DNA of 57,428 nucleotides, taken from NCBI GenBank assembly GCA_043721435.1, contig JAYSQR010000068.1, forward strand, positions 1-57,428, given 5' to 3'. Source of the stretch: VFJL01 sp043721435 (GTDB taxonomy: Bacteria; Pseudomonadota; Gammaproteobacteria; Burkholderiales; Nitrosomonadaceae). The position numbers and the translations under genes are program-made. Shown here one piece after another: positions 1-8,474 of the stretch (its first letter is position 1; each line of letters starts with the position of its first letter). The notes beneath the pieces were generated by a model. That model saw only the letters and a list, made by a program, of their open reading frames with translations, did not search any database and was not told the origin of the DNA.

Positions 1-83
1 GATGCTAAATTACGAGCTATCTTTTCTATGCTGAAAGTTACCTCAATTATGAGGCAATCTTCCTGACCTTCGGTATCCTTTTG

Positions 84-1457
84 TTATGAGGCAACGCGAC
101 GGTCATTCTGCACTATCTCGCCACGCAGTGAATGTGACAGGGCAGCGGTAATTTTTACGTTTATGAAATGGCTGGTGCAGTCGAGGTGGCCGGCAAAATT
201 CACCATACGATTATTGTCGGTGCGCCCGCAAAATTCACTGGGATTTCTTTTGGACGGACCTTCCACCAGGACGCGCTGCGTCGTGCCAACCATGCTCTGG
301 CTGATGGCTTGCGTCTGCTGTGCAATTTTTGCCTGCAGGCGGTGCAGTCGCTCCAGCTTTATTTCGTGGGGGGTGCTGTCGGGCAATTCGGCGGCGGGTG
401 TGCCAGGACGCGGGCTGTAAATGAAACTGAAAGAGTCATCAAAATTTACCTCTCCGATCAGTTTCATTGTGGCTTCGAAATCGGCTTCAGTCTCGCCGGG
501 GAAACCGACGATGAAATCGGACGTGAGTGAAATATCGGGGCGCACGGCATGCAGTTTGCGGATGATGGATTTATATTCCAGCGCGGTGTAGCCACGCTTC
601 ATCGCTGCCAGTATCCGATCAGAGCCGGATTGCACCGGTAAATGCAAGTGACTGACTAATTTGGGTAATGTTGCGTAAGTTTCAATCAGGCGCGCGGTGA
701 CTTCCCTGGGATGCGAAGTGGTGTAGCGGATGCGTTCAATACCGGGAATTTCGTTGATGCATTCAAGCAACAGCGCCAGATCTGCAGTATCGCCATCTTC
801 TCCATTATCCATGGTACCGCGATAGGCATTGACGTTCTGCCCCAGCAGCGTCACTTCCTTGATACCCTGCTGCGCCAGTCCCGCAATTTCCGCCAACACG
901 TCGCTCAGCGGGCGCGAAACCTCCTCGCCGCGTGTGTACGGCACCACGCAAAAGCTGCAATATTTACTGCAACCTTCCATGATGGAAATGAAAGTGCTCA
1001 CGTTTCCCGTGCGATCTTCGGTGCGCGCCAGCGCTTGTGGCAGATAGTCGAATTTTTCAATTTCGGGGAAGGAAATATCAACCTGCGGCCGGCCGGTAGC
1101 CTGGCGCGCCGTGATCAGTTGTGGCAACCGATGCAGGGTTTGCGGCCCGAACACGATATCCACATAGGGTGCGCGTTTTACGATCGCTACGCCTTCCTGG
1201 CTGGCAACGCAACCACCCACGCCTATGAGCAGATCGGGATTGGATTTTTTCAGATGCCTGATGCGCCCCAGATCATGAAATACTTTTTCCTGGGCTTTCT
1301 CGCGCACCGAGCAGGTATTGAACAGAATTACATCGGCCGCGTCGGGATTGTCGGTCTGCTCCATGCCATGTGCGGCATGCAGTACCTGCGCCATTTTGTC
1401 CGAGTCGTACTCGTTCATCTGGCAACCGAAAGTTTTGATATAAAGTTTTTTGGCCAC
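84..1457 (-). CDS. miaB: tRNA-2-methylthio-N6-dimethylallyladenosine synthase MiaB
   Basis: Radical-SAM methylthiotransferase that turns i6A37 into ms2i6A37 in tRNAs reading UNN codons. The 457-residue protein has the usual family length. It shows the N-terminal domain with cluster cysteines C12, C49 and C83, the radical-SAM CxxxCxxC at C163/C167/C170, and a C-terminal TRAM-like region. The start is GTG (1455-1457), directly before the conserved KLYIKTFGCQMN block; I see no good Shine-Dalgarno. The stop codon lies in the second copy of an 11-bp direct repeat (TTATGAGGCAA at 47-57 and 84-94), of unknown meaning. Bases 1-83 hold no gene. Identification is secure. Confidence 0.97.
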   Translation of the reverse strand: MAKKLYIKTFGCQMNEYDSDKMAQVLHAAHGMEQTDNPDAADVILFNTCSVREKAQEKVFHDLGRIRHLKKSNPDLLIGVGGCVASQEGVAIVKRAPYVDIVFGPQTLHRLPQLITARQATGRPQVDISFPEIEKFDYLPQALARTEDRTGNVSTFISIMEGCSKYCSFCVVPYTRGEEVSRPLSDVLAEIAGLAQQGIKEVTLLGQNVNAYRGTMDNGEDGDTADLALLLECINEIPGIERIRYTTSHPREVTARLIETYATLPKLVSHLHLPVQSGSDRILAAMKRGYTALEYKSIIRKLHAVRPDISLTSDFIVGFPGETEADFEATMKLIGEVNFDDSFSFIYSPRPGTPAAELPDSTPHEIKLERLHRLQAKIAQQTQAISQSMVGTTQRVLVEGPSKRNPSEFCGRTDNNRMVNFAGHLDCTSHFINVKITAALSHSLRGEIVQNDRRVAS

Positions 1458-1495
1458 GATTATTGCGAAAGTATTGTGACTGGCGGTGACAGGAA

Positions 1496-1849
1496 TTACT
1501 GCTTCTGCCTGGATTTGTTTTTTTCTTCTTCTTTCGCTTGGTCAGCTTCTGCCGGGGTCAGCAGCCAGATACGGTGCACGTTGCCCATGATATCCATCTG
1601 GTAACGGATCGGACCGAACTCGCTGAGCATCGTCGGCAAAATGACCAGATTGTCTTTGCCGCGAATCTGTCCACCCGCGCTCAAGTACATGGTCTGGTCG
1701 CTGATCCTGATTTCAGGATATCTCATCGCCATGAGTTTACCCAGCTTGCTGTCTGGAGGAAAGGCCCGTACAAGCTGGGCGTGAACATTGCAAGTCAGGC
1801 CTGCCGTCAAGGTGACGAACACAAGCAGAGGAACCAGTATTTTCTTCAT
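1496..1849 (-). CDS. small exported protein of unknown function
   Basis: A 117-residue protein that I do not recognise. It opens with a signal peptide (MKKILVPLLVFVTLTAGL, then a VHA-Q cleavage-like site). The mature part contains QTMYLSAGGQIRGKDN and ends in a charged, lysine-rich tail. The frame stays open upstream to 1999, but that stretch overlaps the neighbouring EAL gene in another frame and would hide the signal peptide, so ATG 1847-1849 was chosen. It lies 7 bp after the c-di-GMP enzyme gene on the same strand, so the two are probably co-transcribed. A periplasmic role is inferred from the signal peptide only. Confidence 0.75.
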   Translation of the reverse strand: MKKILVPLLVFVTLTAGLTCNVHAQLVRAFPPDSKLGKLMAMRYPEIRISDQTMYLSAGGQIRGKDNLVILPTMLSEFGPIRYQMDIMGNVHRIWLLTPAEADQAKEEEKNKSRQKQ

Positions 1850-1856
1850 CGCGGGT

Positions 1857-3992
1857 TCAGATTGACTGACGTGCGGTTTGCAGCAGGGCTTCGAATTGCT
1901 TGGCTGGCAACGGTTCCGAGAACAGATAGCCCTGGCCGTAGTCGCAGCCGGCAGCAGCCAGCAGATCGCGTTGTTGCGCGGTTTCCACCCCTTCGGCAAT
2001 TACCTTCAGACCAAGTTTGTGCGCCATCACGATGATGGCCTCACATAGTGCCATATCATTGGAACTGGGCGACAGGTTGTGAACAAATGACCGGTCAATC
2101 TTGAGATAGTCGATGTCGAACTTCTTGAGATAGGCGAGCGCTGAATAGCCGGTACCGAAATCATCAAGCGATACCTGCATACCCGCATCGCGGAAGGCGA
2201 GTAACTGATCGGTGACAGCGGCATCGGTGTCGAGCAGCAATCCTTCGGTGATTTCCACCACAATGCTTTGCCCGGGCAGACCGAGCTTTTGCAGATGGTC
2301 GAACCATGCGCTGTGGATGCCGACCTCACTGTGGAACTGCACAGGCGAGCGGTTAACGCTGATCTGGAACGTCGCATGATGCGATGCACGCCACATTGCT
2401 GCCTGCCTGGCCGCCTCGCGGAATACCCAGTTGCCGATATCGACGATCATGCCGGTGTCTTCGGCGATGGGGATGAATTCAGCGGGGCCGATCAGGCCAC
2501 GCGTCGGGTGCTGCCAGCGTACCAGCGCTTCTGCTTTGTGGACGGCCCCGGTTGAGAATTCCACGATAGGCTGGTAATACACCAGGAGCTCGTCATCGGC
2601 CAGGGCTCCGCGCAAGTCGTTGACCAGCCGCATCCGGACTTGCGCGGCTTGCTGCATGGCTGATGTGAAATAGCTGTAGCGATTGCGTCCCTGACTCTTG
2701 GCGGCATACATGGCCTGATCGGCGCTCTTGAGCAATACACTGGGGTCGGTGGCATCCGCCGGATAGAATGCAATGCCGATACTGGTCGACACATAGGCCA
2801 CTTCGTTCTTCAGTCGGAACGGCTCGGCCAGCTTGCGCAGGGCATCCTGGGTGATACATTCGATGGTATCGGGATCGTCCAGCTCACCCAGGATGACGAT
2901 AAATTCGTCTCCACCCAGACGCGCCACAGTGTCGGACTCGCGCACGCAACTGCCCAGGCGCAGCGCCGCATCCTGAAGCAGCAGGTCGCCCATGGCGTGG
3001 CCGTAGGTATCATTGATCTGCTTGAAGTGGTCAAGGTCGAACAGCAGCAACGCCAGTGGCAGGCCGGTGCGGTCGGATTTTTTCATTTCCTGTTCGAGCC
3101 GGTCATGGAACATGTGGCGGTTGGGCAGATTGGTCAGCGAATCGAAGTTGGCCTGTCGCCAGATCAGGGCCTCATTCTCCTTCCTCGCAGCTTCGGCCTG
3201 CATGCGTTCAAGCCACTTCCCCAGATCATCCGTGATAGCCTCGACAAGACCCTGTTCTGCCGGCAGCAGGAAGGGTTCATCCTTACGATAGAACACCTGC
3301 AACCGACCGCAGATCTTGCCATTGACCATGATCTGCGCCTGCAGTCCGTGCGCAAGATCCTGGCTATAATTCTCGGAAGCGAAGCGCCTGCCATCGAGTT
3401 CGATCACGGCAGTAGCAATCTCCGGGAACTGCATCGCCCCTGTCAGATGCGTAATAATCCGCTGGCAGATCTCATCCACCGGCAATTCTTGTTCCATGCC
3501 ACGACGGATCGCGTAGAGACAGGTGATCTCCTCTAATCGCTCGCGCAGCGCTATCTCCTTTTGTTTGCGCGCGCTGACGTCAACCCTGACCGAGAGATAG
3601 CGGTCAACTTGCCCATCACTACCTTTGAGCGGCACGATGGTCGAGTCTATCCAGTAGAGTTGACCATTTTTGCTGCGATTGCAGATTTCCTGGTGCCAGA
3701 TGTCGCCGCGTTCGATGGTTGCCCACATGTCAGCGAAGAAAGCCTTGGGGTGCGTGCCGGAATTGAGAATGCGATGATTCTGCCCGATTAATTCTTGCTC
3801 GTTGTAGCCGCAGACTTCGCAGAACTTGGCGTTGACCTGGAGGATGCAGCCGTCACGGTCGGCGACGGAGACCAGCGCCAACTGGCCGACTGCCTCAATA
3901 TAAGCGGCCAGCTCCTGGGAACGGTTTTCCAGTGCCGTATAGCACAGCCGCTCTTCCTGATTATTGTTTGTTTTTTCCTCGGGGCTGGTCAC
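1857..3992 (-). CDS. PAS-GGDEF-EAL c-di-GMP synthase/phosphodiesterase
   Basis: A 711-residue cytoplasmic signalling protein with no membrane segment. Order: PAS domain with PAC (about 35-145), a GAF-like region (about 155-265), a diguanylate cyclase domain with intact GGDEF at 360-364 and an RxxD inhibitory site (RESD, 351-354) five residues before it, then an EAL domain with EAL at 488-490 and DDFGTG at 610-615. Both catalytic signatures are present, so it may make or break c-di-GMP depending on the sensory domains. The ligand of PAS/GAF cannot be read from sequence. A PilZ receptor is encoded at 46.4 kb in this window. The promoter should lie in the gene-poor stretch after 3992. Confidence 0.95.
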   Translation of the reverse strand: MTSPEEKTNNNQEERLCYTALENRSQELAAYIEAVGQLALVSVADRDGCILQVNAKFCEVCGYNEQELIGQNHRILNSGTHPKAFFADMWATIERGDIWHQEICNRSKNGQLYWIDSTIVPLKGSDGQVDRYLSVRVDVSARKQKEIALRERLEEITCLYAIRRGMEQELPVDEICQRIITHLTGAMQFPEIATAVIELDGRRFASENYSQDLAHGLQAQIMVNGKICGRLQVFYRKDEPFLLPAEQGLVEAITDDLGKWLERMQAEAARKENEALIWRQANFDSLTNLPNRHMFHDRLEQEMKKSDRTGLPLALLLFDLDHFKQINDTYGHAMGDLLLQDAALRLGSCVRESDTVARLGGDEFIVILGELDDPDTIECITQDALRKLAEPFRLKNEVAYVSTSIGIAFYPADATDPSVLLKSADQAMYAAKSQGRNRYSYFTSAMQQAAQVRMRLVNDLRGALADDELLVYYQPIVEFSTGAVHKAEALVRWQHPTRGLIGPAEFIPIAEDTGMIVDIGNWVFREAARQAAMWRASHHATFQISVNRSPVQFHSEVGIHSAWFDHLQKLGLPGQSIVVEITEGLLLDTDAAVTDQLLAFRDAGMQVSLDDFGTGYSALAYLKKFDIDYLKIDRSFVHNLSPSSNDMALCEAIIVMAHKLGLKVIAEGVETAQQRDLLAAAGCDYGQGYLFSEPLPAKQFEALLQTARQSI

Positions 3993-4110
3993 GTCGCATA
4001 ACTCCGGTTGAATATATTGATTGCCATTTTACTACTTATGGAACTTCTGAATAAGTCTTCCGCGGAACGGGGCTTTGCGGGCAATCTGTGGTGTCAGGAT
4101 TCATGGATTG

Positions 4111-4145
4111 GATAAAAAAAGGCGCCAGGGAGGGGTTCCGGCGCC
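4111..4145 (-). terminator. rho-independent terminator
   Basis: Read on the minus strand, a GC-rich stem (GGCGCC arms at 4140-4145 and 4121-4126, extended by a CC/GG pair with one bulged base) is followed by seven T residues (A7 at 4114-4120). It sits about 120 bp upstream of the GGDEF-EAL gene and faces away from the HEPN-like gene. It would therefore end a short transcript coming from 4.2-5.2 kb. No recognised gene ends directly before it; the candidate small ORF 4195-4356 does. Confidence 0.7.
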
Positions 4146-4194
4146 TTGCTGTGGTCAGGTACTCAGGGGGGAGTCGCAACCACCACTATTGGTA

Positions 4195-4356
4195 TTACGG
4201 TCTGGATTCGGGAAACTTCAGGGTCTTTGACAAAAAATATTCGCGTCCGAATGCAGTCTTATTCTTTCTTGCAGGGAAAAATGCCGCGTAGTTCCCGGAA
4301 TCGGCTGGTGCCATGCGCCGACAGTATTCTTTGAGACGGGTTCCAAGGTGGTTCAC
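4195..4356 (-). CDS. possible small ORF of 53 residues ending just before a terminator
   Basis: GTG-initiated frame (GTG 4354-4356, internal ATG 4312-4314, stop TAA 4195-4197) that ends 50 bp before the terminator at 4111-4145 on the same strand. It is basic and aromatic-rich, with GNYAAFFPARKNK in the middle. A weak AGGA lies 12 bases before the GTG. I recognise no family. The rest of the 740-bp gap 3993-4732 holds no convincing gene. The segment could equally be the 3' part of an untranslated small RNA. Confidence 0.25.
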   Translation of the reverse strand: MNHLGTRLKEYCRRMAPADSGNYAAFFPARKNKTAFGREYFLSKTLKFPESRP

Positions 4357-4732
4357 AGGTGTTAATCATCCTGAAGCGTGATTGTAAAGAAGGGGGATAA
4401 CATCTCCGATACGCCCGCAGTTTCATCTCTCCAGCGAACAATTTTTTCACGCTTGCCGCAGTAAAAATCACAGCCAGAATTTGAAGTTGAAACAGGAGCG
4501 TTTCAAGAGGAAAAATCTGCGCTCAAAAATCGCTAAAAAAAGGTTTTTCTACAGCTTCAACGTGAAGCTAAGGGGCTGCGCGCTTTTGCGCAGTCCCGCT
4601 TGAGCGCAGGGTTAGAACCTTTCAACGTAGCGATCCACTTATAGAGGCTGTTCGCTCCGTTCATGTGGACTGGTACAGCGACAACATTGGTCTTTTTCGT
4701 GATGGCGGCGACGGGATCATTGAGGATTTGGT

Positions 4733-5239
4733 TCAAAGGCTTCTGCCGATTTTTGAAATGGACATGCGGTCGCGCTCTGAAACGCCCAATTGATCTCTTA
4801 GGTCGTCGATTAGATCGCTAATTTTGTTGATTCTTTTTGCGAACTCTTCCGGATCGTATTCAACCAACTTTGCTTTTAATCGTGTTTTGGTTTCAAGTTT
4901 GATGAATTCCAATGTGCCACCACTCAAATGAATGGTGGCGTGCATCAAGGTATTTCGTTTGGCCTCTTCTTGGATTTTACCTATGGTAGTAAGTGCAGCT
5001 TGCTGCTTATCGGTTTGGAGATCGAGTAGCGCATTTAGAATGCCCACTCTTGCCAAAATGCCGAGATCAGACACCACGATTGCGCCCTTGATTCGAGTGA
5101 TGCCCAAGCGCTTGACAATTGCTGCATCGATGATGGATTCAAACGTAGACCACATTAGGACGAAAGAACCGAGCATATGCATAAGCTGATCATTATCGCG
5201 ATTGACCGTAGTTGGATTTTTTCTTTTCTTGCTCACCAT
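4733..5239 (-). CDS. HEPN-like protein with an RNxxxH motif
   Basis: A 168-residue, mostly helical protein. Its N-terminal helix has the W-x-x-F-E pattern (W30, F33, E34) common in HEPN-type four-helix proteins. R95-N96-T-L-M-H100 matches the Rx4H active-site pattern of HEPN ribonucleases, with the usual polar residue after the arginine. The C-terminus is charged and coiled-coil-like. ATG at 5237-5239 is chosen because GGGGG lies 6 bases upstream; an in-frame TTG at 5263 has no ribosome site. No nucleotidyltransferase or other antitoxin partner is adjacent, so it is an orphan. The family assignment is motif-based, and RNase activity is inference. Confidence 0.6.
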   Translation of the reverse strand: MVSKKRKNPTTVNRDNDQLMHMLGSFVLMWSTFESIIDAAIVKRLGITRIKGAIVVSDLGILARVGILNALLDLQTDKQQAALTTIGKIQEEAKRNTLMHATIHLSGGTLEFIKLETKTRLKAKLVEYDPEEFAKRINKISDLIDDLRDQLGVSERDRMSISKIGRSL

Positions 5240-5291
5240 GGAATTCCCCCGGTTACTGAACAAGTTCTAACGTGAAGTAGACACCGATACC

Positions 5292-5324
5292 GGTGTATAC
5301 AACCGATTCCTACGGTATATAACC
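5292..5324. promoter_or_regulatory. paired operator-like dyads upstream of the HEPN-like gene
   Basis: Two related AT-centred dyads, GGTGTATACAACC (5292-5304, core palindrome TGTATACA) and GGTATATAACC (5314-5324, core TATATA). Their centres are 21 bp apart, about two helical turns. They lie 53-85 bp before the HEPN-like start. This is the arrangement expected for a dimeric repressor bound on one DNA face, possibly autoregulatory. No binding protein is identified. Confidence 0.35.
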
Positions 5325-5432
5325 AGCCCTGTTATCGTAGTTACCTCAATGAATTTTATCTGCCAATTCTTTCAGCTTTAAAGCAATCAGAGCGGAGAAC
5401 ATCCTTGCCGCAGTTGCCATGCCCAAAGTGCT

Positions 5433-5981
5433 CTAGAACATCGGTTTCTTCTTGGCCTTGTTATAGCGTTTGACCCCAGCCATGATTTCCGCTTTGGCTT
5501 CCTTGACTCCGGCCCAGCCGACGATCTCGACCCATTTGCCTTCTTCCAGGTCTTTGTAGTGGGCGAAGAAATGCGCGATTTGCGAGCGCACCAGTTCCGG
5601 CAGGTCGGCGTGCGACTTCTTCTCGCTGTAAAGACTGCAGAGCTTGTCGATCGGTACCGCCAGAATCTTGGCATCCTCACCGGCTTCGTCGGTCATCTGC
5701 AACATGCCCAGCGGCCGGCAGCGCACCACCACGCCGGAGATCAGCGGCACCGGCGACAGCACCAGCACGTCCACCGGATCGCCGTCTTCTGACAGCGTGT
5801 GCGGAATATAACCGTAGTTGCACGGGTAGTGCATCGACGTGGACATGAAACGATCCACAAACATGGCGCCGGTTTCTTTGTCCACTTCGTACTTGATGGG
5901 ATCGGCGTTCATCGGTATTTCGATGATCACGTTGCAATCGTTGGGGAGGTCGCGGCCAGAATTTACTCGATCGAGATTCAT
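5433..5981 (-). CDS. ppa: inorganic pyrophosphatase
   Basis: Soluble family I pyrophosphatase that hydrolyses PPi to two phosphates and pulls biosynthetic reactions forward. The 182-residue protein starts at ATG 5979-5981 (MNLDRVNSGRDLPNDC), 5 bases after GGAG; an upstream in-frame start at 6020 lacks family support. The metal-binding signature DGDPVDVL (D66, D68, D71) and the conserved NYGYIP are visible. The C-terminal YNKAKKKPMF tail is slightly long for the family but normal in proteobacteria. It is transcribed divergently from the hydrolase gene at 6044. Confidence 0.97.
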   Translation of the reverse strand: MNLDRVNSGRDLPNDCNVIIEIPMNADPIKYEVDKETGAMFVDRFMSTSMHYPCNYGYIPHTLSEDGDPVDVLVLSPVPLISGVVVRCRPLGMLQMTDEAGEDAKILAVPIDKLCSLYSEKKSHADLPELVRSQIAHFFAHYKDLEEGKWVEIVGWAGVKEAKAEIMAGVKRYNKAKKKPMF

Positions 5982-6043
5982 TTGCGCTCCTGCTGGCTGG
6001 AAAGTGGCTATTATAGACATGAGTCCAGGAGATTAACCAATTC

Positions 6044-6889
6044 GTGCCCATGCGCATGCTGCTCAACTTTTCCGTTATGGCTGCAATCGCCTACGCTGCG
6101 CTGCTACTGCTGGTGTTTTTTGCCCAGCCGCGCCTGATCTATTTTCCTGAAACTGGGTTTGACCACATCGCCACCCCCGAGCAGGTGGGGCTGGCCTACG
6201 AGTCGGTGGAAATTACCACTACCGACAACGAGACCCTGCACGGCTGGTTTGTGCCGGCCCCTGCTGCTACGGTGGCCAAGGGCACGGTGCTGTTCTTTCA
6301 TGGCAACGCCGGCAACATTTCCTATCGCCTGTATTATCTGGCCATGTTGGCTGAGCTGGGCTATGACACTTTCATTTTTGATTATCGCGGCTACGGCCGC
6401 AGCAGCGGTTCGCCCTCGGAATCCGGTACTTATCTCGATGCCCAGGCGGCGTGGCATTACCTGACCGAAACAAAAGGCATCCCGCCTGCGCGCGTGGTGC
6501 TGTTCGGTGAGTCTCTCGGCGGGGCGGTGGCAGCATGGCTCGCGGCACGCGAGAAACCGGGAGCGCTGGTGCTGGCTTCTACTTTCACTTCGGTGCCCGA
6601 CATGGCGGCAAAAATTTACCCCTATCTGCCGGTGCGGCTGCTATCCCGTTTCGAATACAACACCCTGGAATATCTGCGCTCGGTCACTTGTCCGGTGTTC
6701 GTCGCCCACAGCCCGCAGGATGAGATCGTGCCGTTCGAGCAAGGCCGGGCGCTATACCAGGCAGCACCGCAGCCGAAGCAGTTCCTGGAACTGCAGGGCG
6801 GCCACAATGATGGTTTCATTTTCATGCGGAAACCATGGATCAAGGCGCTGGGGGATTTTATTGGCGCGAACCTGGGCGCGCCTCTATAA
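6044..6889 (+). CDS. alpha/beta hydrolase, BEM46/YfhR-like, membrane anchored
   Basis: A 281-residue serine hydrolase with an N-terminal hydrophobic anchor (about residues 8-27) and a hydrolase domain facing the periplasm or membrane surface. Visible elements: oxyanion region FFHGNAGN, nucleophile elbow GESLGG, acid SPQDE, and catalytic histidine in GGHNDG. The substrate is unknown; this family includes acyl hydrolases and peptidase-like members. GTG 6044 is preferred because AGGAG lies 12 bases before it; ATG 6050 is the alternative. The stop codon TAA lies inside the 5-bp target duplication of the MITE that follows. Confidence 0.88.
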   Translation: MPMRMLLNFSVMAAIAYAALLLLVFFAQPRLIYFPETGFDHIATPEQVGLAYESVEITTTDNETLHGWFVPAPAATVAKGTVLFFHGNAGNISYRLYYLAMLAELGYDTFIFDYRGYGRSSGSPSESGTYLDAQAAWHYLTETKGIPPARVVLFGESLGGAVAAWLAAREKPGALVLASTFTSVPDMAAKIYPYLPVRLLSRFEYNTLEYLRSVTCPVFVAHSPQDEIVPFEQGRALYQAAPQPKQFLELQGGHNDGFIFMRKPWIKALGDFIGANLGAPL

Positions 6890-6890
6890 T

Positions 6891-7125
6891 CCTAAATCCG
6901 GCAGTTGATCGCTCATTTTTTGGTTTAACAGCATGACTCATCGTAACTTTTTGCAGTGCTTGACCTTCACCTTTTGGGTGAGTACGCTACAGGGCAGATT
7001 GCACGATTTTTGCAGCGCATGGCTGCGTTGCAATTCCTTGGAATGGAACAACCATTCCGCGTCGTTGCGCCTTGTCCTGCACACCAAAAACCACACACTC
7101 TACCTGTCCAACTGCCGGATTTAGG
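6891..7125. mobile_element. 235-bp MITE with 17-bp terminal inverted repeats and 5-bp target duplication
   Basis: Perfect terminal inverted repeats CCTAAATCCGGCAGTTG (6891-6907) and its reverse complement (7109-7125) bound an AT/GC-mixed core without a coding frame. Both ends are flanked by the same pentamer ATAAT (6886-6890 and 7126-7130), the signature of a transposition event. The CCTA-type tip and 5-bp duplication recall IS1380/ISEcp1-type elements, which would supply the transposase in trans; that link is from memory and is inference. The element separates the hydrolase stop from the MFS promoter region. Confidence 0.85.
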
Positions 7126-7196
7126 ATAATCCACGGCGAATGCAGCGCGGATGAACCGCATCCAGGCAGCTTGCTTTGAATTCATGAAGGTTTCAG

Positions 7197-8474
7197 GTGC
7201 CTAATACCGAAGATATTCTCCAGGCTGGCGACAGTTCCGAAATGATGGAATGCGGTGCGATTCCGCATCAGGCGCCTGCGAACGAATGGTCAGTTCTGGC
7301 GATTCTGGTGGGAGTGCATTTCATTCATATCATGGATTTCATGATCATGATGCCGTTGGGCCCGCAGTTCATGCGCCTGTTCGAGATCACCCCGCCGCAA
7401 TTCGGTTTTCTGGTGTCAATTTACACTTTCAGCGCGGGGCTATGCGGTTTCTTCGCCGCGTTTGTGATCGACCGGTTTGACCGTAAGACGGTGCTGATCG
7501 TGCTGTGCGGCGGCTTTGCCGGCGCCACGCTGCTGTGCGCGCTGGCACCGAACTATCCGATGCTGCTGGCGGCGCGAGCGGTAGCGGGAGCATTCGGCGG
7601 GGTGATGGGAGCGATGGTGTTTTCCATCGTCGGCGACATCATTCCTGAATACCGCCGTGGTGCCGCCACCGGCACGGTGATGTCGGCCTTCTCCCTGGCA
7701 GCGGTGGTGGGTTTGCCGATCGGCCTGTTTCTCGCCAACCTGTCGGACTGGCGCGCGCCGTTCTTTTTTCTGACCGTATTGGGCGTATTGATAATCGCCG
7801 CCGCCTGGCTGGCATTGCCGCCATTACGCACTCATCTTGAACATCAGCGCGAAAGCAATCCTTTGCGGCAGTTGCGCACGATTTTCTTCAACCGCAATCA
7901 TTTGAACGCATTTGCCTTGATTATCATGCTGATGTTCGCTGGCTTCTCGGTGATCCCTTTCATCAGTCTCTACATGGTCGCCAATGTGGGGCTGGCGGAA
8001 ACCGATCTGCCTTATCTCTATTTTTTCGGCGGCCTGGCGACATTCTTTACCGCACGCTGGATCGGCAGGTATGCTGATCATCACGGTAAGCGCAAGGTGT
8101 TCGGCATCATCGCCGTTATCTCCATCGTGCCGATCCTGCTGGTCACGCATTTGTCGAAAGTGCCGGTGATTCTGGCCATTGGCGCTACCACGCTGTTCAT
8201 GATTTTTGTCTCGGGGCGTTTCGTGCCGGCGATGGCGCTGATAATTTCCAGCGTGGAACCGCGTTTGCGCGGCAGCTTCATGAGTTTCAATTCCTCGGTG
8301 CAGCAGATCGCCGCAGGTTTTGCCTCGCTGATGGCGGGATCCATCATGGGCAAATCGGCTGCCGGGGAGCTGACCCGTTTTGGCACGGTGGGTATCATCG
8401 CCGCTGTCTCGACCCTTGTTTGTATTTTTCTTTCAGCCAGGCTGCGTTCTGTTGAAGAAAGTGCTGCCAAGTGA
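7197..8474 (+). CDS. major facilitator superfamily transporter
   Basis: A 425-residue inner-membrane protein with about twelve hydrophobic segments. The loop between segments 2 and 3 carries the MFS A-motif variant DRFDRKTV, and DHHGKRK repeats it between segments 8 and 9. The GTG start (7197-7199) is 6 bases after AAGG. The substrate cannot be told; the layout resembles drug or sugar efflux permeases. Its stop overlaps the GTG of the next gene by 4 bp, so the two are translationally coupled. The upstream region has been displaced by the MITE at 6891-7125, which may have altered its promoter. Confidence 0.9.
   Translation: MPNTEDILQAGDSSEMMECGAIPHQAPANEWSVLAILVGVHFIHIMDFMIMMPLGPQFMRLFEITPPQFGFLVSIYTFSAGLCGFFAAFVIDRFDRKTVLIVLCGGFAGATLLCALAPNYPMLLAARAVAGAFGGVMGAMVFSIVGDIIPEYRRGAATGTVMSAFSLAAVVGLPIGLFLANLSDWRAPFFFLTVLGVLIIAAAWLALPPLRTHLEHQRESNPLRQLRTIFFNRNHLNAFALIIMLMFAGFSVIPFISLYMVANVGLAETDLPYLYFFGGLATFFTARWIGRYADHHGKRKVFGIIAVISIVPILLVTHLSKVPVILAIGATTLFMIFVSGRFVPAMALIISSVEPRLRGSFMSFNSSVQQIAAGFASLMAGSIMGKSAAGELTRFGTVGIIAAVSTLVCIFLSARLRSVEESAAK

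Noticed and set aside
47..94. 11-bp direct repeat TTATGAGGCAA around the miaB stop codon
   Set aside because: Too short and without further structure to call an element; may be chance.
4259..4471. 70-codon minus-strand frame in the gap after 4.2 kb
   Set aside because: No ribosome site, no recognisable pattern; the other frame 4195-4356 fits the terminator better.
4572..4793. Plus-strand frame with protein-like composition (HVDWYSDNIGLFRDGGDG) overlapping the HEPN-like gene end
   Set aside because: No ATG, only a GTG at 4665 without a ribosome site, and it overlaps a better gene; it may be a gene remnant but no family is recognised.
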